The notes under the pieces were generated by a model. It was not told the DNA's origin and did no database searches. It saw only the letters and a program-made list of their open reading frames with translations. DNA of 64,000 nucleotides, taken from Prionace glauca (lineage: Eukaryota; Chordata; Chondrichthyes; Carcharhiniformes; Carcharhinidae). Within the stretch, counting starts at the first letter, position 1, and each line of letters starts with the position of its first letter. Position numbers and translations under genes: made by a program. This document shows, in pieces, positions 19,890 to 33,300 of the stretch. Location: contig CM075729.1 in the NCBI GenBank assembly GCA_037974335.1, positions 118,922,434 through 118,986,433 of the forward strand, given 5' to 3'.

Positions 19890-20335
19890 TGAGGAGAGAT
19901 ACAAGGGGCTTGGGAGTTTCCTTTGGACTTTGGTTTCTGTTTGGGCTATTCCCCCTTCCTTTTTAGGGGGCTGCCCCTCTTAATTTGTCCCTAAGTTAAT
20001 TTGAGTTCGTTAACTCGTCGGGCTGTCAAAAGAAATATAAGGGGCTTGGTGATAAGGGTTGGAATGGCATGGCAGGAGTTAAGCAGGACAATTTTCTGCA
20101 GCTAGAGGTCTGAAACCGGCCACATGTGGTAGCTTGTGCTACCATATAAACCTGTTGGACTTTAAGCTGGCCTTGTGAGGCTGCTTATTGTGTCCATGCC
20201 AGCCCAAAGCTGGCATCTCCGCATCATGGTTTCAAAATGAGTTTGCAGATTTACTGGAATGGGGTATTCCTTTGTACTTTGTTTTTTGTTTGGGCAGTTC
20301 CCCCTCATTTTTGGGGAGCTGCCCCTTTTAAGAAC
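19890..20335. repeat. duplicated TTTGGGC-rich block around a foldback fragment
   Basis: Two related blocks (19910-19985 and 20262-20332) share CTTTGG, TTCTGTTTGGGC and GGGGGCTGCCCCT-type sequence. A foldback end (20143-20226) lies between them. No gene seen. Confidence 0.5.
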
Positions 20336-21039
20336 ATAAGAACATAAGAAATAGGAGCAGGAGTAGGCCATCTGGCCCTTCGAGCCTGCCCCGCCATTCA
20401 ATAAGATCATGGCTGATCTGTCGTGGCTCAGATCCACATTCCCGCCCTCTCCCCATAACCCTTAATCCCTTCTCTTATCAAAAACCCATCAACCCGCTTC
20501 TTAAAAATATTTAGCGAGGCAGCCTCCACCACTTCAACGGGCAGAGAATTCCAGAGATTCACCACCCTTTGAGTGAAGAAGTTCCTCCTCAACTCTGTTC
20601 TAAACCGCCCCCCCTTTATCTTGAGGCTGTGCCCCCTAGTCCTACTGTCTTTTTTGAGCAGGAAGAGTCTCTCCACCTCTATCCTATCCATCCCATTCAT
20701 CATCTTATACGTCTCAATGAGATCTCCCCTCATTCTTCTAAACTCTAACTAGTACAAGCCTAGTTTATTCAGCCTCTCCTCATAGCTCAATCCCCTCAAC
20801 TCCGGTATCAGCCGAGTAAACCTCCTCTGCACTCCCTCCAGGGCCAAAATATCCTTGCGCAGGTGCGGCGCCCAAAACTGCACACAGTACTCCAGCTGCG
20901 GCCTCACCAATGCCCTATACAGCTGCAGCAAGACCTCCCTACTCCTATATTCAATCCCCCCTCGCTATGAAGGCCAGCATCCCATTCGCCTTCCTGACCA
21001 CCTGCAAGCTGGGTTTTTGCGACTCATGCACAAGGACAT
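20333..21039 (-). mobile_element. CR1 LINE, 5'-truncated
   Basis: Starts with TAAGAACATAAGAACATAAG (reversed CR1 3' tail) and covers the C-terminal third of ORF2. The frame is broken near 20745. It is closely related to 51843-52933 and lies about 290 bases upstream of the receptor gene start codon. Confidence 0.9.
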
Positions 21040-21329
21040 TGGGTTGGCATTGAAAAATATCGGACTGGGATGTAGGGTTGCTCTGGAGCTGGATTATTCG
21101 GCTTGGCTCTGACTCAGACTTTCGTCATCACAATTTTTTTGTGGTCAGGAGAAGTTGTTGAGTGAGTTTACATTTCCGCTCTATTCAGCCGATCGCTCAC
21201 TCAGAGCCCCAGTGGAACCGAGGCGGGAGCGAGTGAATCCGCATCCCAGTCCGCTTGTGAAGAGGGTGAGAGCGGATCGGGATCCAGACTGAGCTCTGGA
21301 TACTGGCTGGAAGTTAAGACGTTGCGGGG
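21040..21329 (+). promoter_or_regulatory. probable 5' UTR and promoter region of the receptor gene
   Basis: 290 bases without repeats, richer in CpG than the surroundings (GAACCGAGGCGGGAGCGAG near 21213). I see no TATA box. The call rests on position between a repeat and a well-formed signal-peptide exon, so the transcription start is not placed. Confidence 0.4.
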
Positions 21330-21396
21330 ATGGAGCAGTTATTCCGTCTCCTGTTGCTGCCTGCCCTCTTCCAGCTCCGGGCCGGCGGTGCAGAAG
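21330..21396 (+). CDS. receptor exon 1: signal peptide
   Basis: Begins MEQLFRLLLLPALFQLRAGG, a typical signal peptide with a leucine-rich core and small residues near the likely cleavage site. Donor AAG/GTGAGG. It ends after the first base of a codon, matching the phase of the V exons. Intron 1 (2.8 kb to the first V exon) holds SINEs, foldback repeats and a C-rich minisatellite. Confidence 0.8.
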
Positions 21397-24300
21397 GTGA
21401 GGGAGTGAGTGAGAGGGGAAACAGGGAGACAGGCAAATCCCGCACAGCGGGGAATGAATGGGAGCTGACTCCAGGGAGTTGGTCAGGTCCCCTCTCCCGC
21501 CCCTGCACAGGGATATCGGAGTCACTGCAGAGACTCCTCTCTGCAAAGGGCGCTTTCTTTTCATTGCTCAGGCTCCACTTCCGTCACTAAATTGCCCCCA
21601 GAAGGGGCGGCAGAGTGCTGAGCACTGCTGTCTCACAGCACCAGGGACCTGGGTTCCGTTCCTGCCTGGGCTGATAGTCTGTGTGGACCTTGCATGTTCT
21701 CCCCGTGTCTGCGTGAGTTTCCTCCCGCACTCCAAAGATGTGCGGGTTAGGTGGATTGGCCATGTGAAATTAGCCCCAGGGTAAATGGGCAAAGGCCCTG
21801 GGTGGGATAGTGTTCACGCAGATTCAATGGGCTGAACTCCTGCCTAACCAGTTTTCCCCGCCCCCCCCCACCCCCCCCCCACCCCCACCCCGCTTACCCC
21901 CTCCTCCCCCCCGCTTACCCCCTCCTCCCCCCCCGCTTACCCCCTCCTCCCCCCCCCGCTCACCCCCTTCCTTCCCCCACCCCCCGCTCTCCCCTTCCTT
22001 CCCCCTCCGCCCGCTCTCCCCTTCCTTCCCCCCCCCCGCTCTCCCCTTCCTTCCCCCCCCCCGCTCACCCCTCCTTCCCCCCCCCCCGCTCACCCCTCCT
22101 TCCCCCCCCCCGCTCACCCCTCCTTCCCCCCCCCGCTCACCCCCTCCTTCCCCCCCCCGCTCACCCCCTCCTTCCCCCCCCCCGCTCACCCCCTCCTTCC
22201 CCCCCCCCGCTCACCCCCCTCCTTCCCCCCCGCTCACCCCCTCCCTCCCATGCTCACCCCCTCCTTCCCCCCCCCTCACCCCCTTCCCTTTGCCCCGCTC
22301 ACCCCCTCCCCTTTGCCCCACTCACCCCCTCCCCCCCGTTTCCTTTCAGGCTGTTTTAACCAATCCCGCCTGCCCCTTGCACTATACTCAGCTGCTTTCA
22401 TAAACTCCTCCTCCCCCAAGGGATTGAAGCCTTGTCTTTCAGGTGAGGGTGAAGAGCGTAGGAGTTATCCACAGTGTTGTTAGCTGATATCAATCCCTCA
22501 AATCAACGCACCAAAAAAAAGTCCTGAAGTTTCCGGCTGGTAACCCTGCTGTCGGGAACGGAGATTTGGCTGAGGGTCAAATTTTCCATCCTCACTTGCA
22601 GTGGTGACTGGCCATGAATGGCTCATTGTTGTCACACTGTGGAATCGTGCTGTGCACAAACTGGCAGTCATATTTTCTACATTAGGGCATTGATTGTCCT
22701 TCATTGTGTCCTTTCATGGGGCTACATATAGAGCTTGGGGTGAGATCATAGAATCCCTACAGTGCGAGTGGAGGCCATTTGGCCCATCAAACACAGTGAG
22801 CACGTGACCAGGCCCTACCCTTGTAACTCCATGTATTTACCCTAGCTAGTCCCACTGACACTAAGGGGCAATTTATTTTGGCCAATCACCCTAACCCCTC
22901 ATCTTGGGGCAATAAGGGGCAATTTAGCATGGTCAATCAACCTAACCCGCACATCTTTGGAGTGATGTGGAGATGCCGGCATTGAACTGGGATGGGCACT
23001 GTAAGAATTCACACAACACCTGTCCAACAGGTTTATTTGATATCACAGGCTTTCAGAGGCTGCTCCATGAGGTGAGTGGAGAGTTGGGTTCACAAACATG
23101 GTATATATAGACTGGGACTCAATTGCAAGATAATGGTTGGAATGCGAGTCTTTTCAGGTAATCAAGTCTTTGGAGTGTGGGAGGAATGATGTAGTCGTCA
23201 AAGCAGGAGGGATATTTTAAAGGGCGGCACGGTAGCACAGTGGTTAGCACTGCTGCTTCACAGCTCCAGGGTCCTGGGTTCGATTCCTGGCTCGGGTCAC
23301 TGTCTGTGTGGAGTTTGCACATTCTCCTCGTGTCTGCGTGGGTTTCCTCCGGGTGCTCCGGTTTCCTCCCACAGTCCAAAGATGTGCGGGTTAGGTTCAT
23401 TGGCTATGCTAAAATTGCCCCTTAGTATCCTGGGATGTGTAGGTTAGAGGGATTAGCAGGCAAAATGTGTAGGGATATGGGGATGGGGTTTGGGTGGGAT
23501 TGTGTTCGGTGCAGACTCGATGGGCCGAAGGGCCTGTTTCTGCACTGTAGGGTTCTATGGATGTGGAGATGCTGGCTTTGGACTGGGTAAACACAGTAAG
23601 AAGTCTCACCGCACCAGGTTAAAGCCCATCCAGTTTATTTGGTAGTAAACTCACAAGCTTTCGGGATTTGCCCCTTCGTCAGGTGAGTGGAGAGTTCTTG
23701 TCTCAATCAGAGCATATCATATTACTATCAAATAAACTGGTTGGATTTTACCCTAGTGTTGTGAGACTTCTTACTGTATGTGAGGAAACCAGAGAACTCG
23801 GAGGAAACCCATGCAGACACGGGGAGAACATGTAGACTGAACACAGACAGTCACCAGAGACTGGGATTGAATCCGGGTCCCTGGCGCTGTGAGACAGCAG
23901 TACTAACCACTGTGCCACCCAAAATCATGGAGGTGTTCCAGAAGAGGGTCTGTCTTTCCAACTTTCTTCAATACTTAGCAGATCAGGCAGCAACTGTGGA
24001 GAGAAACAGGTTGGGATTCAGGTTGGGATAGCCTTTTATCAGAATGGAAGGAAGGTAGAAATATCAGAGTTTATAAGCAAGAGGAAGTGGGGGACAGGAG
24101 GAGAACAAAAGTACATTCAATATCAGTGTTTCACTGTCCCACTTCGAGAGATTACATTTGCTGTTTTATGTTATTCAGTCGGAGGAAGAGAAATATTTGG
24201 TGTCCATGGTTCCTCGGTTTTATTGGATCCAGAATATGAAGCCAATCGTAGTGAGAATGGAGTTATATGGACATTCATCGGCAGCAATGGGAAACTGGTT

Positions 24301-27300
24301 ACCATTTTGGATTACGCACCAAATCACCCAATGGAGGAACCAAATAAGCAGTTCAAATCTCGCTTACAATTCAATTCATCCAATGGGGCGCTGACGTTAA
24401 ATGATTTAAACTCCGGTGACCAAGGGGTTTATCGCATGACTGTCGATGACAAATTAAAATGGAATGCATCCCTAAAACTCATTGGTAAGTCATTTGGATA
24501 TTCTCAGTTTTAAAGTGTTGACACTCGGACAACAAAAAAGTCTATTTCCATTGACTCCACATTCATAGAGTCATAGAGGTTTACAGCTTGGAAACAGGCC
24601 CTACAGCCCAACTTGTACATGCTGCCCCTTTTTTTAACATCTAAGCTAGCTCCAATTGCCCACGTTTGGCCCATTTTCCACTAGACCCGTCTTATCCATG
24701 TAATAATCAATGTTTTTTAAAAGACAAAATTGTACCTGCCTCTACTACTAACTCTGGTAGATTGTTCCAGACACTCACCATCCTCTGTATGACAAAAAAT
24801 GCCCATGTGGACTCTGGATTCAGGTCTATCATAGAACTCCTACAGTGCAGAAAGTGGCCATTTGGCCCATCAAGCCTGCACCAACAATAATCCCACCTAG
24901 GCCCTATTCAAGTAACACTGCATGTTTACCCTGCTAATCCCCTTGACAGTAGGGTCAATTTAGCATGGCCAATCAACCTGACCTGCACGTCTTTGGAATG
25001 TGGGAGGAAACTGGAGCACTCCGAAGAAACCCATACAGACATGGGGAGAGAATGTGCAAACTCCACATGCAGACAGTGACCCAAGGCTGGGATTGAACCC
25101 AGGATCCTGGGGATGTGAGGCAGCAGTGCTAACCAGCATGCCATCGACAAAATCCTTGTCTCGTCTGGATTTTGAACGTGGGCGCTCTCACATTCACACT
25201 TAGGGTTGTCAACCCTCCAGGACCGGAGGGCTTTTGAACCAGATGATTGGAAGCTTTTAATAGAGGACTGGTAATGAAGGGTACAGGTGGGCAGTATCAG
25301 GTTGAGATTGTCTGAAATCCCAAAACTGAATGCACTGTGGCTCACAGAGAACCTTGAATCATAGAATAGAATCAGAATCCCTACAGTGCCGAGGGAGGCC
25401 ATTTGGCCATCAAGCCTGCAGCAACCACAATCCTACCCAGACCCTATCCCTGTGACCCCATCCATAACTCCAGGTATTTAGCCTGCTAATGTCCCTGACA
25501 CCAAGGGGCAATTTAGCACAGCCAATCCACCTAAAGCAGTGTGGGAGGAAACCCACGCAGACACAGGGAAAATGTGCAGACTCCGAGCAGACAATCACCC
25601 AAAGCCAGAATTGAACTCGGGACCCTGGCGTTGTGAGGCAGCAGTGTTAACCACTGTGCCACCGTGCTGCCCAAAGCCATGGAGACTTTGTAGACAAGGG
25701 TCTCTCTTTCCAACCTTCGTCAATACTCGGCAGATCTGGCAGCATCTGTGGAGAGAAACAGAGATTCAGGTTGGGACGGCCTTTCATCAGAATGGAAGGA
25801 AGGTAGAAATATCAGAGTTTATAAGCAAGAGGAAGTGGGGGACAGGAGGAGAACAAAAGTACAATCAATATCAGTGTTTCACTGTCCCACTTCGAGAGAT
25901 TACATTTGCTGTTTTATGTTATTCAGTCGGAGGAAGAGAAATATTTGGTGTCCGTGGTTCCTCGGTTTTATTGGATCCAGAATATGAAGCCAATCGTAGT
26001 GAGAATGGAGTTATATGGACATTCATCGGCAGCAATGGGAAACTGGTTACCATTTTGGATTACGCACCAAATCACCCAATGGAGGAACCAAATAAGCAGT
26101 TCAAATCTCGCTTACAATTCAATTCATCCAATGGGGCGCTGACGTTAAATGATTTAAACTCCGGTGACCAAGGGGTTTATCGCATGACTGTCGATGACAA
26201 ATTAAAATGGAATGCATCCCTAAAACTCATTGGTAAGTCATTTGGATATTCTCAGTTTTAAAGTGTTGACACTCGGACAACAAAAAAGTCTATTTCCATT
26301 GACTCCACATTCATAGAGTCATAGAGGTTTACAGCTTGGAAACAGGCCCTACAGCCCAACTTGTACATGCTGCCCCTTTTTTTAACATCTAAGCTAGCTC
26401 CAATTGCCCACGTTTGGCCCATTTTCCACTAGACCCGTCTTATCCATGTAATAATCAATGTTTTTTAAAAGACAAAATTGTACCTGCCTCTACTACTAAC
26501 TCTGGTAGATTGTTCCAGACACTCACCATCCTCTGTATGACAAAAAATGCCCATGTGGACTCTGGATTCAGGTCTATCATAGAACTCCTACAGTGCAGAA
26601 AGTGGCCATTTGGCCCATCAAGCCTGCACCAACAATAATCCCACCTAGGCCCTATTCAAGTAACACTGCATGTTTACCCTGCTAATCCCCTTGACAGTAG
26701 GGTCAATTTAGCATGGCCAATCAACCTGACCTGCACGTCTTTGGAATGTGGGAGGAAACTGGAGCACTCCGAAGAAACCCATACAGACATGGGGAGAGAA
26801 TGTGCAAACTCCACATGCAGACAGTGACCCAAGGCTGGGATTGAACCCAGGATCCTGGGGATGTGAGGCAGCAGTGCTAACCAGCATGCCATCGACAAAA
26901 TCCTTGTCTCGTCTGGATTTTGAACGTGGGCGCTCTCACATTCACACTTAGGGTTGTCAACCCTCCAGGACCGGAGGGCTTTTGAACCAGATGATTGGAA
27001 GCTTTTAATAGAGGACTGGTAATGAAGGGTACAGGTGGGCAGTATCAGGTTGAGATTGTCTGAAATCCCAAAACTGAATGCACTGTGGCTCACAGAGAAC
27101 CTTGAATCATAGAATAGAATCAGAATCCCTACAGTGCCGAGGGAGGCCATTTGGCCATCAAGCCTGCAGCAACCACAATCCTACCCAGACCCTATCCCTG
27201 TGACCCCATCCATAACTCCAGGTATTTAGCCTGCTAATGTCCCTGACACCAAGGGGCAATTTAGCACAGCCAATCCACCTAAAGCAGTGTGGGAGGAAAC

Positions 27301-30300
27301 CCACGCAGACACAGGGAAAATGTGCAGACTCCGAGCAGACAATCACCCAAAGCCAGAATTGAACTCGGGACCCTGGCGTTGTGAGGCAGCAGTGTTAACC
27401 ACTGTGCCACCGTGCTGCCCAAAGCCATGGAGACTTTGTAGACAAGGGTCTCTCTTTCCAACCTTCGTCAATACTCGGCAGATCTGGCAGCATCTGTGGA
27501 GAGAAACAGAGATTCAGGTTGGGACGGCCTTTCATCAGAATGGAAGGAAGGTAGAAATATCAGAGTTTATAAGCAAGAGGAAGTGGGGGACAGGAGGAGA
27601 ACAAAAGTACAATCAATATCAGTGTTTCACTGTCCCACTTCGAGAGATTACATTTGCTGTTTTATGTTATTCAGTCGGAGGAAGAGAAATATTTGGTGTC
27701 CGTGGTTCCTCGGTTTTATTGGATCCAGAATATGAAGCCAATCGTAGTGAGAATGGAGTTATATGGACATTCATCGGCAGCAATGGGAAACTGGTTACCA
27801 TTTTGGATTACGCACCAAATCACCCAATGGAGGAACCAAATAAGCAGTTCAAATCTCGCTTACAATTCAATTCATCCAATGGGGCGCTGACGTTAAATGA
27901 TTTAAACTCCGGTGACCAAGGGGTTTATCGCATGACTGTCGATGACAAATTAAAATGGAATGCATCCCTAAAACTCATTGGTAAGTCATTTGGATATTCT
28001 CAGTTTTAAAGTGTTGACACTCAGACAACAAAAAAGTCTATTTCCATTGACTCCACATTCATAGAGTCATAGAGGTTTACAGCTTGGAAACAGGCCCTAC
28101 AGCCCAACTTGTACATGCTGCCCCTTTTTTTAACATCTAAGCTAGCCCCAATTGCCCACGTTTGGCCCATTTTCCACAAGACCCGTCTTATCCATGTAAT
28201 AATCAATGTTTTTTAAAAGACAAAATTGTACCTGCCTCTACTACTAACTCTGGTAGATTGTTCCAGACACTCACCATCCTCTGTATGAAAAAAAATGCCC
28301 ATGTGGACTCTGGATTCAGGTCTATCATAGAACTCCTACAGTGCAGAAAGTGGCCATTTGGCCCATCAAGTCTGCACCAACAATAATCCCACCTAGGCCC
28401 TATTCAAGTAACACTGCATATTTACCCTGCTAATCCCCTTGACAGTAGGGTCAATTTAGCATGGCCAATCAACCCGACCTGTACGTCTTTGGAATGTGGG
28501 AGGAAACTGGAGCACTCCGAAGAAACCCATACAGACATGGGGAGAGAATGTGCAAACTCCACATGCAGACAGTGACCCAAGACTGGGATTGAACCCAGGA
28601 TCCTGGGGATGTGAGGCAGCAGCGCTAACCAGCATGCCATCGACAAAATCCTTGTCTCGTCTGGATTTTGAACGCGGGAGCTCTCACATTCACACTTAGG
28701 GTTGTCAACCCTCCAGGACTCCAGACTCCGAGCAGACAATCACCCAAGGCCAGAATTGAACCCGGGCGTTGTGAGGCAGCAGTGTTAACCACCGTGCTGC
28801 CCAAAGCCATGGAGATTTTGCAGACAATGGTCTCTCTTTCCAACCTTCGTCAATACTCGGCAGATCAGGCAGCATGTGTGGAGAGAAACAGAGATTCAGG
28901 TTGGGACGGCCTTTCATCAGAATGGAAGGAAGGTAGAAATATCAGAGTTTATAAGCAAGAGGAAGTGGGGGACAGGAGAACAAAAGTACAATCAATATCA
29001 GTGTTTCACTGTCCCACTTCGAGAGATTACATTTGCTGTTTTATGTTATTCAGTCGGAGGAAGAGAAATATTTGGTGTCCGTGGTTCCTCGGTTTTATTG
29101 GATCCAGAATATGAAGCCAATCGTAGTGAGAGTGGAGTTATATGGACATTCATCGGCAGCAATGGGAAACTGGTTACCATTTTGGATTACGCACCAAATC
29201 ACCCAATGGAGGAACCAAATAAGCAGTTCAAATCTCGCTTACAATTCAATTCATCCAATGGGGCGCTGACGTTAAATGATTTAAACTCCAGTGACCAAGG
29301 GGTTTATCGCATGACTGTCGATGACAAATTAAAATGGAATGCATCCCTAAAACTCATTGGTAAGTCATTTGGATATTCTCAGTTTAAAAGTGTTGCCACT
29401 CAGACAACAAAAAAGTTAATTTCCATTCACTCCACATTCAGACCTATCACAGAATCCCTACAGTGCAGAAGGAGGCCATTTGGCCCATCAAGTCTGCACA
29501 ATCCCATTCCTGTGCCCTATTCACGTAACCTCACGTATTTACCCTGCTAGTCTGCCTGATACTCGGGTCAATTTAGCCAATCAACCTAACTCTCACATCT
29601 TTCGGGCTGTGGGAGGAAACCCACGCAGACACAAGGAGAATGTGCAGACTCCACTCAGTCAATGACCCAAGGCTGGAATTGAACTTGGGACCCTGGCGCT
29701 GTGAGACAGCGGTGCTAACCACTGTACCACCATGCCACCCACAAAACCTTGGGCTCATTGGGGATTTGAACCCAGGACCTCACAGCATTCACGTTTAGGG
29801 TTGTCAACCTCCAGGATTGGAGGGCTTTTGAACCAGATAATTGGAAGTTTTTAATAGGGGACGGTGATGAAGGGCAGTATTGGGATTAAGATTGTATTCC
29901 ATTTTGGGATTTCAGACAAATAGGCTGACAGGGAACCTTGAATCATAGAATAGAATCATAGAGTCCCTGTAGCGCAGAGGGAAGCCATTCGGCCCATCGA
30001 GCCAACACCGCCGACAATCCCATCCAGGCCCTATTCCCGCAACCCCATGCATTTACCCTAGCTGATCCCCCTGACAGTAAGGGGCAATTCAGCATGGCTA
30101 ATCAACCTAACACGCACACCTTTGGACTGTGGGAGTAAACTGGAGCACTCGGAGGAAGCCTACACAGATATGGGGGGAAATGTGCAAATTTCACACGGAC
30201 AGTGACCCGAGGCCGGAACTGAACCTGGGTCCCTGGTACTGTACGGTGCAGTACATCTTAAAAATTCTGCTAATGAGCTAAATATGAACTAAACAGAATA

Positions 30301-33300
30301 TTTGTTTAAATTTATTCTTGGGACATGGGCATCACTGGCTGACCAGCATTTATTTCCCATCCCTAGTTGCCTTTGGAGGGCAGTTGAAAGTCAACCACAT
30401 TGCTGTGGCTCTGGAGTCACATGTAGGCCAGACCAGTTAAGGACAGCAGATTTCCTTCCTTAAAGGACATTAGTGAACCAGATTGGTTTTTACAACAATA
30501 GTTTCATGGTCATCGGTAGATTCTTAATTCCAGATTATTTTTGTTGAATTCAAATTCTTCTTGGCAGGATTATGAACCCGGGGCCCCAGAACATTAGCTG
30601 AGTTTCTGAATTAATAGTCGAGTGATAATATCACTAGGCCATCACCTCCCCCGTGTATTTTAATTTCCTTGCACTGATATTGTCCAGTGATCACTGATGG
30701 ATGAACATAAGAACTAGGAGCAGGAGTGGGCCATCTGGCCCCTCGAGCCTGCTCTGCCATTCAATAAGATCATGGCTGATCTTTTTGTGGACTCAGCTCC
30801 ACTTACCTGTCCGCTCACCGTAACCCTTAATTCCTTTACTGTTCAAAAATTTATCTATCCTTGCCTTAAAAACATTCAATGAGATAGCCTCAACGGCCTC
30901 ACTGGCCAGGGAATTCCTCAGATTCACAACCTTATAAAAGGTTGATGGATGTCAACTCGATGTGGGATCTTTAGGTACATTGGCTAAATTCTCCCTCCGT
31001 GTATCCGAACAGGTGCCAGAGTGTGGCGACTAGGGGATTTTCACAGTAACTTCATTGCAGTGTTAATGTAAATCTACTAATAAATAAACTTTAATTTTAA
31101 ACTTTAAAACTGGAGCCAGCATGAAGCAAGACCTATTAACCTAAATGCTTGTTTTCCTGTCAGTGAATCAATTTAAGTCCCGTGCATACTAAAAGGAGTC
31201 ACCGAGAAATTGGTCAGAGTTTGCATTTGAGGAGGAAAAGCAGAACGGTTTAAGGACATCACTCCTCCTGAGTGTGGGAGAAGCTTGGAGAAGGGAAAGG
31301 TTTAAGCAGCAGGATGAGAATTTCATATTTAAAGCTTTGTGGGATGAGAGTTAATGTCAGTCAGTTAAAGCAGTGGTGGGGGTTGCAAGCTACGTATAAC
31401 GGATTTAAAAAGGGAGAAGATACAGGCAGCAGAGTTACAGATGCGCATGAGGCTTCTGGTGGATGAAAGGCAGGAGACCGGTTCGGAGAACAGTGAACAG
31501 AAAGTGCTGGAAAATCTCAGCATATCTGATAGAATCTGTGGAAAGAGAATACATATCGAGCCTCGGTGCTCTGGTGAAGGGTCAGCCAGACTCAAAATAT
31601 TGGCTCCATTCTCTCTCAGCAGATGCTGTCAGACCTGCTGAGATTTTCCAGTGTTTCCTGTTTTTGTTTCGGATTCCAGCATCCACAGTTCTTTGCTTTT
31701 ATATTACATTGGAACAGTGGAGACTGGAGTGAGGAAGTGATGGTTGAATGCATCAACTGGGCTGGTGTGTGGACAAAGCCAGATAGTGTTACAGAAAGGA
31801 AATGTAGGAATAGGGATGTTTAATTGCAATTGTATAGGGTGTTGGTGAGGCCACACCTGGAGTATTGTGTGCAGTTTTGGTGTCCTTATTTGAGGGAGGT
31901 GTCCTTGCTCTGGAAGGAATGCAACAGAGGTTCACCAGACTGATTACTGGGATGGCAGGTCTGTCATATGAGGAGTGACTAAGTCAGTTAGGATTATATT
32001 CACTGGAGTTTAGAAGAGTGAGGGGGGATCACATAAAATTCTAACAGGGTTAGACTGGGTAGATTCAAAAACAATGCCCCTGATTATGGGGGAGTCCTGA
32101 ACTAGGGATCATAGTTTGAGGATAAGGGGTGTACCTTGTAGGACTGAGGTGAGGGAAATCTCTTCATCTAGAGGACGGTGAATGTTTGGAATTAACCACC
32201 ACAGTAGCTGAGGACAAAACGTGTGATTTCAAGAAGGAATTAGATTATAGCTCTTGGGGCCAAAGGGATCAAGGCTTGGGTTGTTTTCTCTGGAGCAGAG
32301 AAGATTGAGGAACAACCTGATTGAGATGCTCAAGAGTGTGAGGGGCATGGACAGAGTGGATAGGGAGCAGCTGTTCCTTTTAGTTGAAGGGTCAGTTATG
32401 AGAGGACACAAGTTAAAAGTGAGAGGTGGAGGATTAGGGGAGATTTAAGGAAAAACTTTTCATCCGGAGGGTGCTGATGGTCTGGAATGTGCTTCGTGGG
32501 AGGGTGATGGAAGCGGGATGCCTCACATCCTTTAAACAGTATTTGGATGAGTACTTGGCATGCCGTAACATTCAAGACTATGGGCCAACTGCTGGCAATG
32601 GAATTAGGTGGGCAGGTCAGGGCCTTTCGTGAATCGGTGCAGATTCGATGGGCCAAAGGGCCTCTTCTGCACTGCAGTATTCCGTGATCCTGTGATATGT
32701 GGGGAAAAGTGGCATCAGGATATTGAATTTAATGATCATCCATGATCCAAATGAATGGTGGAGGGCTCGAAGGGCTGAATGGCCTGCTCCTGCTTCCAAT
32801 TTTCATGTGTTGGGATACTTTGTGATAGGATTATGGAGTTAAAAATTCATCTCCAGGTTGAAGCGTTATGAGATGTGTAAAAGACGTCTTACTGACAGCG
32901 CTAGCAGTCAATGCTGAGCAGCAATGTGGTATTAATGCTCGGTCCTGTTTATCTCTTCAGAAGTACTTCCTGAACCTTCAATTGTTGGCAATTCCACCTG
33001 CATGGATACCACCATTGAACTGACCTGTCGAGTATCTGCAGGGACAGCGAGCTCCACTCTGTGGTGGAAAGATGACGAAGTGATAACAGATGGCCAACAA
33101 TATCAACTAATGCAAAACAACAGCACGTTGATTATTTCCAGAGCCAACAAGTCAAACTGCGGGAATTATACTTGCATCGTGGAGAACCCTGTTAGCAAGA
33201 GGACCAAGTCATATGCCCTTACTATTCATGGTGAGTCAAGCCAGTACTTAGTTGCAAGAACAGGAAATATTGGATGAACTCAGCAGGTCTGGCAAGTCTC

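Noticed and set aside
21855-22345. CRISPR-like regular repeats.
   Set aside because: Units are contiguous and C-rich with no unique spacers; the genome is vertebrate.
21810-22403. Long proline-rich open frames on the + strand and glycine-rich ones on the - strand.
   Set aside because: They are translations of the C-rich minisatellite in intron 1; no start context, splice fit or conserved domain.
23222-23300. A and B boxes suggesting a tRNA gene.
   Set aside because: They belong to the head of a repeated SINE with a long non-tRNA body; no cloverleaf or intact tRNA end.
25539-26261. A 240-codon open frame covering the second V exon (and its twin at 27287-28009).
   Set aside because: The first two thirds are SINE and intron sequence that happens to be open. 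The splice acceptor and the shared phase show the exon begins at 25927 (27675).
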